DNA of 64,000 bases from Thermincola carboxydiphila (GCA_016841725.1 JAENYP010000007.1:1-64000); one strand, 5' to 3'. Counted from the first letter of the stretch, positions 35,825 to 43,188 are shown. Program-made: numbers and translations. Notes: generated from the sequence alone by a model not told the origin.

Positions 35825-36323
35825 TTACCGGAGCCGGCTGGTCAGTAGTACCATATTCCTGGTTGGAATAACCTGAAGTGCCTGCACTGTTGTATGCTGC
35901 AACCCGGAAGTAGTAAGTCCGCTCAGGAGAAAGTTCGTCACTGGTAAAATAGGTTTCATCTGGGCCAACCTCCCCCACCTGGCTCCAGTTACTGCTGCCG
36001 GTCCTCCGTTCGACCGTGAAACCTGTTTCATTAGATGAGTTGTCACTCCATTCTATGGTTATTTCAGTGGAAGTAGTTGCCCCGATTATTAAATCAGATG
36101 GTGCGGCAGGTACAACAATTAGAGGCTCACGGATCAGTGAATCGTCAATTATTAGCGGGTTATCAATTATAGGGTTATCAATTATTAATGAGGGATCCTC
36201 GATGATTGGATCATACTTTATAGGAAAGGTAAGAGCCGCTGATACAGGTGTGAAAAAGAACATATTACATAACATTATGCCTGAAACCAGTAATGTACAA
36301 AGAGACATCTGTCTCTGTTTCAT
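35802..36323 (-). CDS. Secreted fibronectin type III protein, 5' part of a frameshifted gene
   Basis: The protein has about 173 residues: a signal peptide (LCTLLVSGIMLCNMFFFTPVSA), a short Ile/Asp/Pro-rich segment made of repeated I(I)DNP/IIDxxLI units, and one FN3 domain (PSDLIIGATTSTEITIEWSD, RTYYFRVAAYNSAGTSGYS). It ends abruptly after PAPVTNKHLRG. The next frame continues into the linker and stalk domain (35279-35824). GGGGGTG lies before the clustered ATG codons; 36323 is chosen. It is probably a surface protein when intact. Confidence 0.7.
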   Translation of the reverse strand: MKQRQMSLCTLLVSGIMLCNMFFFTPVSAALTFPIKYDPIIEDPSLIIDNPIIDNPLIIDDSLIREPLIVVPAAPSDLIIGATTSTEITIEWSDNSSNETGFTVERRTGSSNWSQVGEVGPDETYFTSDELSPERTYYFRVAAYNSAGTSGYSNQEYGTTDQPAPVTNKHLRG

Positions 36324-36599
36324 CATCACACCCCCTTTCCGAACAGTTTTCTACAGAAAAAACAAATCTGCACTTAAAGTCATTGTACTATTTTGATAAG
36401 TATAAATGCTATCAAGATATTGCGATTGTTTTTGTGGGTATTGCTGTGTTTTTATGAATATTGGGTATTGTTTTGTGTAATAATTTCTGTGTTCTCCCCG
36501 CCAGGCGCGTACGCTGACAGGAATGCATATTTACCGCCCACATTTTACATTATATGTTTAAGGTGATATTTCTAAAGAAAGCTTAGAGGAGGATTGAAG

Positions 36600-36815
36600 A
36601 TGTCAGAATACATTGTGCAAGTGAACCAGGATAACAGTATTGACATTCCGCCGGCAGTAAGGGACAGGCTCGTCCTGGAACCTGGGGACAAGATTGTGAT
36701 GAGATTCGATAATGCGGCAGAACACGTGGTAATGGGAAAACTTCCTATGGAAGCGGTTGAAAAGGCTCGGGAACTGGAGGGAAGGCAGGGAAAAACAATA
36801 AAAATAAGCCCGTAA
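36600..36815 (+). CDS. AbrB/SpoVT-type swapped-hairpin protein
   Basis: The 71-residue protein begins with the AbrB-like pattern IVQVNQDNSIDIPPAVRDRL, then EPGDKIVMRF, followed by a short helical tail. Such proteins bind DNA as dimers, or act as antitoxins of type II modules; no toxin ORF follows, since a strong terminator comes next. The start at ATG 36600 has GGAGG 7 bases upstream; the in-frame TTG at 36594 overlaps that site. The 36324-36599 interval upstream is AT-rich and shows no other gene. Confidence 0.72.
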   Translation: MSEYIVQVNQDNSIDIPPAVRDRLVLEPGDKIVMRFDNAAEHVVMGKLPMEAVEKARELEGRQGKTIKISP

Positions 36816-36844
36816 TCCGGGTTATCGGGGGTGTGCCCCCTTTG

Positions 36845-36897
36845 AACAAGAAAATTGACACCGAAGATAACTTTTCGGAGTCAATTTTCTTGTTTTT
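36845..36897 (+). terminator. Strong intrinsic terminator after the AbrB-like gene
   Basis: AACAAGAAAATTGAC-CCGAA and TTCGG-GTCAATTTTCTTGTT form a 20-pair stem ending in TTTTTC. Confidence 0.92.
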
Positions 36898-36967
36898 CAG
36901 CCAATGTAAAGGAAATATTGCCAGCCTGACGAACAGATAGATTATAGAAACCTTGGGGGGCTATCAC

Positions 36968-37285
36968 ATGTCATATGTTCAGAAAAAAAACTGTTTAAAA
37001 TGGGAGAACTCAAAATTGTATCCGGTTATTTCACCTGAAGGAGAACTTCTTGGTCACGGCCGCCTTGTTGATAACCGTTATGTCAGGTTATTCAATCACT
37101 TGATGTCAACAAGCCGGCCCCCCAGACCGGTTAAAAAGCCCCATGAGCTCTCAATATACCCGGTACTTGCTGAAGATGGCCGGGTTGTGGGGGAAGTACC
37201 TCTGGTCAACAAGAGTTACATCCTGGCAAACAGGTTTACGGTGAGCCATTATATTAATTATGAAGTGGAAGGTGAGATAACCTGA
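36968..37285 (+). CDS. Unknown protein with an internal duplication
   Basis: The 105-residue protein was not recognised. Two segments of about 28 residues resemble each other: LYPVISPEGELLGHGRLVDN and IYPVLAEDGRVVGEVPLVNK, each followed by a tyrosine and an aromatic/Asn-rich stretch. This suggests a duplicated beta-hairpin unit. There is no signal peptide or membrane helix. The start is ATG 36968 with GGGGGG 7 bases upstream. Its 3' end overlaps the 3' end of the convergent gene 37258-37671 by 28 bases. Confidence 0.55.
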   Translation: MSYVQKKNCLKWENSKLYPVISPEGELLGHGRLVDNRYVRLFNHLMSTSRPPRPVKKPHELSIYPVLAEDGRVVGEVPLVNKSYILANRFTVSHYINYEVEGEIT

Positions 37286-37671
37286 TTTTTTACCTCGGTT
37301 GATTCCCCATAGATCTTATTGTATGCTATATCCCAGCGTTTTTTGGTTAGCACTTCAGTTTTGGGTTCATCCTGTTCATAATAATATATTGCATAAATAT
37401 CCCCCGTATCCTGATTCATAAACATCCTGGCTGTTGCTTCATCAATATTTTCACCGACAACCCAGTACAGGACCCGGTATCCCTTAACAACATCAAGCAT
37501 ATGAACACGGAGGACCTGTTTATAGAGACTGAGTATACTTTCCTGGTTTTTCATCAACTCAAACCACTTTTTTGTCACCGACCGCCTTACCGTATTCCCA
37601 CAACTGTCGGGAATCTCAAGCTGAATCCTTTCTCCAAACAGGGTATCCCAGATTCCTACCGAAAAATGCAT
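37258..37671 (-). CDS. Unknown 137-residue protein downstream of a c-di-GMP riboswitch
   Basis: The protein was not recognised. It is soluble, mixed alpha/beta and rich in Tyr and charged residues. It begins MHFSVGIWDTLFGERIQLEI and contains VVKGYRVLYWVVGENIDEA and DIYAIYYYEQDE, which look like two adjacent beta-hairpins. There is no signal peptide and there are no cysteine motifs apart from single Cys residues. The gene is preceded on its strand by a c-di-GMP-I aptamer (37817-37900), an intrinsic terminator (37777-37807) and an array of 21-base repeats, so its expression is probably set by c-di-GMP. It could be a surface-attachment or motility accessory factor, but sequence alone does not show this. 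Confidence 0.6.
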   Translation of the reverse strand: MHFSVGIWDTLFGERIQLEIPDSCGNTVRRSVTKKWFELMKNQESILSLYKQVLRVHMLDVVKGYRVLYWVVGENIDEATARMFMNQDTGDIYAIYYYEQDEPKTEVLTKKRWDIAYNKIYGESTEVKNQVISPSTS

Positions 37672-37776
37672 ACATATCCCTCCCTATGTTAACTTTAAGT
37701 CAGCATAGCACCTCACCATACTTTATTACGCTAATGCGTACTATTTTAAGTCGGCGAGCCGCTATAAGAAAATAAT

Positions 37777-37807
37777 AACCCCTATTTTCGCCATGAATAA
37801 AGGGGTT
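37777..37807 (-). terminator. Terminator in the expression platform of c-di-GMP riboswitch 1
   Basis: On the minus strand AACCCC and GGGGTT enclose a 19-base AT-rich loop, followed by ATTATTTTC. Flanking GCCGCT (just after the aptamer) and AGCGGC (37752-37763) could form a competing outer stem. Both features suit transcriptional control. Confidence 0.55.
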
Positions 37808-37816
37808 TTTCGCTTG

Positions 37817-37900
37817 AGCGGCAACCTGGCAGTCCTAGTGAAAAATCACCTTAGACCCATGGCTTTGCGTCCCCGGCTTTCGCTGGGTTTGCCAAAATAT
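37817..37900 (-). promoter_or_regulatory. Cyclic-di-GMP class I (GEMM) riboswitch 1
   Basis: The minus strand reads GGCAAACC (ends 37893), a GAAA-capped stem, then GGGGACGCAAAGCCATGGG and TCTAAGG, a TGATTTTTCA hairpin and GACTGCCAGGTTGCC. These are the conserved GEMM-I segments in order: GGCAAACC, GAAA tetraloop, GACGCAAAGCC, GGGUCUAAGG, then the GACUGCC-GG-UUGCC 3' stem with its receptor. The aptamer is followed by a terminator and then the unknown 137-residue gene. Confidence 0.92.
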
Positions 37901-37968
37901 TAACTTGTTTCTTATTTCTCCTTAATTCTCATTTCAACATTAATTCTCATTTTCCTGCCAAACGGCTC

Positions 37969-38040
37969 AAAATGCGGTTTTCAGGGGTTAAAATGCGGTT
38001 TTCAGGGGTTAAAATGCGGTTTTCAGGGGTTAAAATGCAG
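37969..38040 (-). repeat. 21-base direct repeats upstream of riboswitch 1
   Basis: There are three perfect copies and one partial copy of AAAATGCGGTTTTCAGGGGTT (37969-37989, 37990-38010, 38011-38031, then AAAATGC). They are head to tail with no spacers. A 21-base period puts the units on the same face of DNA, as expected for cooperative binding by a regulator. A similar degenerate array lies at 63719-63775 upstream of riboswitch 2. A second direct repeat, TTAATTCTCATTT, occurs twice just inside (37922-37952). Confidence 0.9.
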
Positions 38041-38107
38041 CAAGTAACAAGTGAATACTGCCGCGAATATAATGTGTTGAGTGAAGGGCTGAAAGGGGAC
38101 TAATAAT

Positions 38108-38323
38108 ATGAATAAAATCGATGGCTATAAAAAATTCATTGTTGCCCTGCTTACCTTGATAGTACTAACATTGCATACATTCTTCGGCAAAAACCTTAAT
38201 CTGGACGTAAATGCAGCAGCTGATGCAATAATTGGCGCAGTAAGTGTAGGGTATATGATCGCCCAGGCAGTTCATGACATATTTAAGGAGAAATCAAAGA
38301 TTCATATGCTTACAGGAAAATAA
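38108..38323 (+). CDS. Small membrane protein, holin-like
   Basis: The 71-residue protein has a hydrophobic helix (FIVALLTLIVLTLHTFFG, about residues 11-28). A second weakly hydrophobic segment (AAADAIIGAVSVGYMIAQAV) and a lysine-rich tail follow. Size, two-helix pattern and charged C-terminus resemble phage holins or small membrane-anchored peptides, but there is no lysin or phage gene nearby, so a holin role is doubtful. It starts 9 bases after a GAAAGGGGA site. Its only strong neighbours are the 21-base repeat array upstream and a terminator downstream. Confidence 0.5.
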   Translation: MNKIDGYKKFIVALLTLIVLTLHTFFGKNLNLDVNAAADAIIGAVSVGYMIAQAVHDIFKEKSKIHMLTGK

Positions 38324-38325
38324 AG

Positions 38326-38349
38326 AAGAGGGGGTTCAACCCCCCTCTT
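38326..38349. terminator. Bidirectional terminator between convergent genes
   Basis: AAGAGGGGG-TTCAA-CCCCCTCTT, with TTTT on the plus side and TTTATTTT on the minus side. It overlaps the stop codon of the DUF2726 gene. Confidence 0.88.
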
Positions 38350-38854
38350 TTCCCTTAGAATTAAGCAGCGGTACTAATTTGGCAGCTAATTCATCTTCCC
38401 TTAATCCGGAAATATCAATACTAAGCACGGTCAGTCCGACCTGATCCAACACCTTTTCGATAAAATCATCCTTTTCAATTTTGGCATCCTTTTGGGCTGA
38501 ATCATCCAGCTGAATTACAGCCAGCGGCTCCAGGCTGTCTGCATCACAGACCGCTAAATCGACATACTTGGAATTAATCCGGTTCCAGAAAGTTAACCAG
38601 TTACCGGTACCCCTTGGTATCTCCACCAGACTGGGAAGCCCGACCTTGGGGAAGACAGTGCATTTATACCTGGCCGATATTGCTTTCAGCTTAATATAGG
38701 CATCCCTCTCCGCATCACTTAACAGGCTGTCACGCATTTCATAAACATCTTCATTTGTATTCCCTTCCTGGGCTATAGTATTTGCCCGGTTATTAATTTT
38801 GACCAGAAAAACTGTTGCTGCCAGTACCACCAGCAGTAAAATATACCCTGCCAT
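38336..38854 (-). CDS. DUF2726 domain protein with N-terminal membrane anchor
   Basis: The 172-residue protein has one N-terminal transmembrane helix (YILLLVVLAATVFLV). A DUF2726 domain follows (about residues 50-165: DAYIKLKAISARYKCTVFPK, then NSKYVDLAVCDADSLEPLAV, IQLDD). DUF2726 is distantly related to restriction-endonuclease-like folds and may bind DNA or act as an inactive nuclease; the PD-ExK residues are not convincing here. AGGAGGG precedes the ATG. The gene follows the EAL-HDOD gene by 27 bases and is probably cotranscribed. Confidence 0.75.
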   Translation of the reverse strand: MAGYILLLVVLAATVFLVKINNRANTIAQEGNTNEDVYEMRDSLLSDAERDAYIKLKAISARYKCTVFPKVGLPSLVEIPRGTGNWLTFWNRINSKYVDLAVCDADSLEPLAVIQLDDSAQKDAKIEKDDFIEKVLDQVGLTVLSIDISGLREDELAAKLVPLLNSKGKEGG

Positions 38855-38881
38855 ACGGTCCCTCCTAATAATACTAAAAAT

Positions 38882-40099
38882 TTAAATTTCTACTTGATTA
38901 AAGCCATTAGCCCATTCCAGAGACATCATATAAAATTTGGGAATCTCTTTTTCATCCAGGTTTATCCGGGATGCAAAATAAGAAAACTTCTTCCAGTCTC
39001 CCTTTTCATATGATACTGTCAGTTCAAAAATCTCCCTGTAGCGATGCTGTTCACCCAACAAGGCTTTTTTAATATCGTCGGAAACCGGAAGCTCAGCCAA
39101 AATTTTTGCCATCGGTCTTCCAACAAGGGCATCAATCATGGAGAACATGCCAACAAGAAACATATCTGAACTCCGGTCAGCCAAACCGCATTTCTGTCCA
39201 ATCAATTCACCAAACCGGGCCCTGATAATTGAGCTGGTCAGTATTTCATTAGGTTTATCCTCAACCATGCCTTTTAATGCAATTAATGACAGCCATTTTT
39301 TAATTTCCCATATCCCAAGCATTACCAGGGCATGCTTAATCGAAGTTATTTTATTTCTGAAACCAAAGGCAGCTGAATTAATGTACCTGAGCAGCTTGTA
39401 GGACAAGGAAACATCACGTCTCATGATATTGTCGATCCTGTCAAAATCCAGGTCCGGCCTGTTAATCTCATGCAGCAACTGAAGATAGTTTATTTTGTTG
39501 GCGGGAATATCCTTCCCGGATATGATAACAGGTTTGCTGAAGAAGTAACCCTGAAAATAGGTGAATCCAATTTCCAGAGCCTGTTTAAAATCCCTGATGG
39601 TCTCAACTTTTTCAGCAAGAAACTCTACCTTTTTATCCCCACACTTACGTATCAGGTTCTTCCGATCCTGAGGGGGTGTCCCCAAAAAATCAATCTTAAT
39701 AATATCCACAATATCCATCAGGGGTTCATAAATGGAATCACACACAAAATCGTCAAGAACCAGCATGTATCCCAGTTCTTTAAGCCTTTTGCATGCAGCC
39801 ACAATCTCCTTGTTCCTCCTGACGTGTTCCAAAATTTCAACAGCTATCAGATTGTTAGGCAGATTTGCGGCAACTTCATTTTTCAGCAGGTTCTCCGTAA
39901 AATTGATAAATGCTCTCTTACCACCTGTAAGTGACTCCAATCCAAAAAGCAGGAAACTGTTGGCAATAACCTCTGAGGTCGCATGGTCTCCATCCGGATC
40001 GTTATAAAAGTTGTCTGTCCCCACGCGATATAGAAGTTCATAGGCAAATACCTGCTGCTGCCTATTAAATATCGGCTGCCGGGCTACGAATACATCCAT
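38882..40099 (-). CDS. EAL-HDOD signalling protein (YuxH type)
   Basis: In this 405-residue protein the N-terminal EAL-like domain begins VARQPIFNRQQQVFAYELLY. It keeps most metal and substrate positions: Glu in YELLYR, Asn in AFINFTEN, Glu in IAVEILEH, Asp-Asp in LVLDDF, Lys in IIKIDFLG, Glu in FLAEKVE and Gln in YFQGYFF. The signature is ELL and not EAL. A C-terminal HDOD domain follows (SLSYKLLRYINSAAFGF, IKHALVMLGIWEIKKWLSLI). The family is linked to c-di-GMP turnover or sensing, and some members are inactive. It lies 1 kb from a c-di-GMP riboswitch, so c-di-GMP signalling is clearly used by this organism. Confidence 0.9.
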   Translation of the reverse strand: MDVFVARQPIFNRQQQVFAYELLYRVGTDNFYNDPDGDHATSEVIANSFLLFGLESLTGGKRAFINFTENLLKNEVAANLPNNLIAVEILEHVRRNKEIVAACKRLKELGYMLVLDDFVCDSIYEPLMDIVDIIKIDFLGTPPQDRKNLIRKCGDKKVEFLAEKVETIRDFKQALEIGFTYFQGYFFSKPVIISGKDIPANKINYLQLLHEINRPDLDFDRIDNIMRRDVSLSYKLLRYINSAAFGFRNKITSIKHALVMLGIWEIKKWLSLIALKGMVEDKPNEILTSSIIRARFGELIGQKCGLADRSSDMFLVGMFSMIDALVGRPMAKILAELPVSDDIKKALLGEQHRYREIFELTVSYEKGDWKKFSYFASRINLDEKEIPKFYMMSLEWANGFNQVEI

Positions 40100-40224
40100 T
40101 GTTTTTCCCTCCTGGATGTTTTTCTTGCCATATTTTTATTTAATTCTACATCAGACTACAATTTTCCTTCTCTGTTAACTTACTACAAACTGTTACAATT
40201 AATTTCTCATCAGGAACCACATTC

Positions 40225-40253
40225 TTGTTAAAATCAGTTTTTCCTGATATGAT
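40225..40253 (+). promoter_or_regulatory. Promoter for the MoaD-like gene
   Basis: TTGTTA, a 17-base spacer and TATGAT lie 75 bases before the ATG at 40328, in the divergent interval with the EAL-HDOD gene. Confidence 0.5.
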
Positions 40254-40327
40254 AACTTCAGGTATAGTTATCCAGGCACTTACATGGCAATATCCTCAAA
40301 GCAAAATACTTTCCGGAGGGATGTAAA

Positions 40328-40645
40328 ATGAAAACAAATAATCTCGACTCCCCACAAAATCAAACTGTCGAAATTCGCGCCTTTAATTTCCTGAAAAAAG
40401 TTTTTGATGAACGGGGCTGGTCCTTCCCCCATTACCTTAAGCTTGACAAAGAATGCTCTGCAAAGGAACTTGCGCAAGCCCTGGAACTTCCGGCAGAAAT
40501 GATTGAAGCTGTTTTTATCAACGGAAAAGCCTACCAGCCTGATGAAGGTCTGGTAAAACCGGGAGACCGGGTAGCTTTTATCCCGCCGGGGACTCCAGGA
40601 CCATACAGGGTTCTCCTTGGCATAAAAAAGCTGCCCAATAATTAA
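40328..40645 (+). CDS. MoaD/ThiS-like beta-grasp protein without a C-terminal Gly-Gly
   Basis: The 105-residue protein has an N-terminal extension and a beta-grasp core (WSFPHYLKLDKECSAKELAQ, VFINGKAYQPDEGLVKPGDR, VAFIPPG). The VFINGK and GDRVAFIPPG elements match MoaD/ThiS-type sulfur carriers. It ends GPYRVLLGIKKLPNN, so the terminal Gly-Gly needed for adenylation and thiocarboxylation is absent. It may be a regulatory or interaction module. CGGAGGG lies 8 bases before the ATG. It is convergent with the Mug-HEPN gene. Confidence 0.7.
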   Translation: MKTNNLDSPQNQTVEIRAFNFLKKVFDERGWSFPHYLKLDKECSAKELAQALELPAEMIEAVFINGKAYQPDEGLVKPGDRVAFIPPGTPGPYRVLLGIKKLPNN

Positions 40646-40664
40646 AGTGCCACAGATAACTTAG

Positions 40665-41675
40665 CTACTCTTTAACCTCGGCCAGCCAAATTTCATTCAT
40701 TAAATGGGCAAGTACGCGAAGCGTACCGTCATAATGCCCAAGAATCTGTTGATATTTGGGGTGAAATGTCAGATTACGCAGATGACGGAAATCATGCAGT
40801 ATTTCCCTTTGCTGCTCAGATACCAACCCCTTCGCATAGAGATAATTAATTTTATCCCTTAACACAGGATAGCTGCCTTTGCTTTTTACCCGCGCTCCTC
40901 CGGAAACCTCATATTTTTCCGATATTATCGCTTCAAGGCTCTTTAAGGCTTGTTCCACAGCAACAGTGCAGAACGGGTAATACAGGTATCCGTAAGCAAA
41001 AAGGGCCCTGGCAATTTCAAATATATTCTTAATGTATAAAGGTATATTGGAATGAAGTTCAATATCTCCTACTGCCCTGATAAAATCTTTTTCAGTGGTC
41101 CTGGTCACGGTTCCTGTGACAAAATCGATATTCTCCATTAATTTGCATATCTCGTCAGGTTCAAAATAATTGTTCAGGCTGACCCTGGAAAAACAGGAAC
41201 CCACACTGTCAGCAAGCAGCTGCCACCATTTTTCATCCCAGTACTTATGGGCATTGGCAGATGTAGATGGGGCGACAAATACCCTTGTGGCCTCAACAGT
41301 TATGTCTTGAAAGCCATAATCGATATCACGTTTCCCGCAAAAACTCTTGGCCGCCTTTTTCCCGTTAAAACACAGTATTTGTGGGTTATACCTTTTAATT
41401 TTATTAATGAGTTCATCCCGGTTAAAATTGTAATCAGTAAGTCCTATACCGTACAAACTTACATCCCTGTAACTCCCCGGGTCTATCCTGAAGGGGGTCA
41501 GGCAGGTCCGGTGCAGAATGTCCCAGAACTTATTACCCGGACCGCTGTAATAATTGCAGTCTGCTGAGGTTGTTTCACCCATAACATTGGCACAAAACAC
41601 TATCTTCATCTTGTCTTTAAGGACATCAGGCAACACCGGTATCCGCTCCCGTATCCGCGCAAAATATAATTTCAT
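40665..41675 (-). CDS. Mug/TDG-type uracil-DNA glycosylase domain fused to a HEPN-like domain
   Basis: This 336-residue protein has two domains. Residues about 24-160 match the Mug/TDG group: IVFCANVMGETTSADCNYYS, GPGNKFWDILHRTCLTP, YGIGLTD, ILCFNGKKAAKSF and FVAPSTSANAHKYWDEKWW. The group removes uracil or thymine from G:U/G:T mismatches. Residues about 185-330 are helical, with a HEPN/DUF4145-like layout: LYYPFCTVAVEQALKSLEAI, then LRDKINYLYAKGLV and HLRNLTFHP. The last contains an R-x4-H motif (Arg300, His305), the hallmark of HEPN RNases. AGGA lies 7 bases before the ATG. No partner nucleotidyltransferase is adjacent. Confidence 0.75.
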   Translation of the reverse strand: MKLYFARIRERIPVLPDVLKDKMKIVFCANVMGETTSADCNYYSGPGNKFWDILHRTCLTPFRIDPGSYRDVSLYGIGLTDYNFNRDELINKIKRYNPQILCFNGKKAAKSFCGKRDIDYGFQDITVEATRVFVAPSTSANAHKYWDEKWWQLLADSVGSCFSRVSLNNYFEPDEICKLMENIDFVTGTVTRTTEKDFIRAVGDIELHSNIPLYIKNIFEIARALFAYGYLYYPFCTVAVEQALKSLEAIISEKYEVSGGARVKSKGSYPVLRDKINYLYAKGLVSEQQREILHDFRHLRNLTFHPKYQQILGHYDGTLRVLAHLMNEIWLAEVKE

Positions 41676-41772
41676 GTTCTATCCTGCCCCACAGCCGGCA
41701 ACAATAAACTTGCTAACCCATGCAAATATTGATACTCTTAAGACAAATCGATGTAAATGGAGGTTATGTAAA

Positions 41773-42456
41773 ATGATTTTAGAATTCCTGGGGCATGCCT
41801 GTTTTATGCTGAAGACAGAAAAAACAGCTATGATCATTGATCCTTACCTGAGAGAGAATCCCCAGGCTTCTGCAATTCCTGATGATATCAGGACAGACTG
41901 GGTCCTGGTAACCCACGGGCATAGTGACCATCTTGGAGATGCTGTGGAAATCGCCCGGAACAATGACGCCACTATTGTTACAATTACCGAGGTGGCCCGA
42001 TATTGTGGACAAAGGGGGGCCAAAACTCATGCCATGTATATCGGGGGCAAATACAACTTTGGAGACTTCACCGTAAAAATGACCCTCGCCCTTCATGGCA
42101 GTTCAATAGGCACGAATCCCATTGAATACCTTGGTCAGCCCTGTGGTTTCCTTATTTTCATTGAAGGCAGGACTATTTATTATTCAGGAGATACCGGCCT
42201 TTTCGGAGATATGGAACTGATAGGAAGGCTGCATCCTGTTGACCTTGCAATACTTCCGATAGGAGATAATTACACCATGGGCCCTGAAGACGCCCTGGAA
42301 GCGGTTAAGCTTTTGCAGCCGAAGCATGTTATCCCGGCCCATTTTAATACTTGGGATATAATTGCCCAGGACCCCGAAAAATTTAAATCTGCGGTTGAAC
42401 TGGAAACCGGAGTACCTGTTACAATTCTACAGCCAGGCGGTTTATTAGAGTATTAA
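41773..42456 (+). CDS. Metal-dependent hydrolase, UPF0173/metallo-beta-lactamase fold
   Basis: This 227-residue protein starts at ATG 41773 with GGAGG 9 bases upstream; the longer open frame upstream overlaps the divergent gene and is ignored. It has LEFLGHACFML, the zinc motif VTHGHSDHLGDA (about residues 46-57), YYSGDTGLFGDM and IPAHFNTW. This is the UPF0173 group of small beta-lactamase-fold hydrolases, whose substrate is unknown. It is a single gene followed by a terminator. Confidence 0.88.
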   Translation: MILEFLGHACFMLKTEKTAMIIDPYLRENPQASAIPDDIRTDWVLVTHGHSDHLGDAVEIARNNDATIVTITEVARYCGQRGAKTHAMYIGGKYNFGDFTVKMTLALHGSSIGTNPIEYLGQPCGFLIFIEGRTIYYSGDTGLFGDMELIGRLHPVDLAILPIGDNYTMGPEDALEAVKLLQPKHVIPAHFNTWDIIAQDPEKFKSAVELETGVPVTILQPGGLLEY

Positions 42457-42478
42457 CAAAATAGCCGAGAAAAAACGT

Positions 42479-42508
42479 TAAGCCAGGAGTAATTGTACTC
42501 CCGGCTTT
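42479..42508 (+). terminator. Intrinsic terminator
   Basis: AGCC-GGAGTA and TACTCC-GGCT pair with one symmetrical mismatch around ATTG, followed by TTATTTTTTA. Confidence 0.88.
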
Positions 42509-42577
42509 ATTTTTTATTTGTTTAGATACATCCTTAACTACAATTTACGGCAACTCTATTGCGAATTAACGATAGCT

Positions 42578-42988
42578 TCACATCGAAGAAGATGAAGATA
42601 ACGAAGCCTTGCAATCATTACAAAGGCCGTAAAATTCCATTCGGTGATTTTTTACATCAAAGCCGGTTGTTTCTTTAACAAGCTTATCAAGCCCTTCATA
42701 AACAGGGATTTTGACATTAAAAAGCTGATGGCACTTTTCACAATAAAAGTGGTAGTGGTTTTCCGCATGACCGTCGTAACGGCTGTATGTACTGCCATAG
42801 TTTAGCTCCAGTATATGTCCCGAGTCCCTTAGAACATTCAGGTTACGGTACACCGTTCCCAGACTTATATCAGGAACCAGTTTCCTGGCCTGTTCATAAA
42901 CCCAGTCGGCTGACGGATGGCAGTCGGTGTTTCGCAGAATGTCCAGGATTACTTTTTTTTGTTTGGTCATCCTCGTTGCTTTGCTCAC
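42578..42988 (-). CDS. Fur-family regulator (PerR-like)
   Basis: In this 136-residue protein the winged helix shows TKQKKVILDILRNTDCHPSA, then ISLGTVYRNLNVLRDSG. The dimerisation half has the HxHFYCEKC zinc/metal motif (about residues 91-100) and a second CNDC near the C-terminus, giving the structural Cys4 zinc site. The pattern resembles PerR or a generic Fur protein; the DNA target was not identified. It probably starts at GTG 42988. The 42989-43188 interval upstream is AT-rich with a possible promoter and no other gene. Confidence 0.85.
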   Translation of the reverse strand: MSKATRMTKQKKVILDILRNTDCHPSADWVYEQARKLVPDISLGTVYRNLNVLRDSGHILELNYGSTYSRYDGHAENHYHFYCEKCHQLFNVKIPVYEGLDKLVKETTGFDVKNHRMEFYGLCNDCKASLSSSSSM

Positions 42989-43188
42989 TTTCCTCTCTCC
43001 CTCCTAAGGCTACCGCATTCATTGTTTTCCGAATTTTCTAAAAATTTAAATAGCAATAACTGTATTAATAACTCTGCTTATATAGCTCGATAATAGTATA
43101 ACTTTTTTTGGTAAATCAGTCAACCTGTTCTTACCTGTTTTTTTGGTTAATTTATATGTTTATGGCGATTGTTCTATTAAATGTATTT

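Noticed and set aside
36600-36815. Antitoxin of a type II toxin-antitoxin pair
   Set aside because: The AbrB-like gene is followed at once by a strong terminator and no toxin-sized partner ORF.
37969-38040. Possible CRISPR array
   Set aside because: The repeats are directly adjacent with no spacers, and there are no cas genes.
38108-38323. Prophage holin/lysis cassette
   Set aside because: Only one small membrane protein is present; no endolysin, structural or integrase gene is near.
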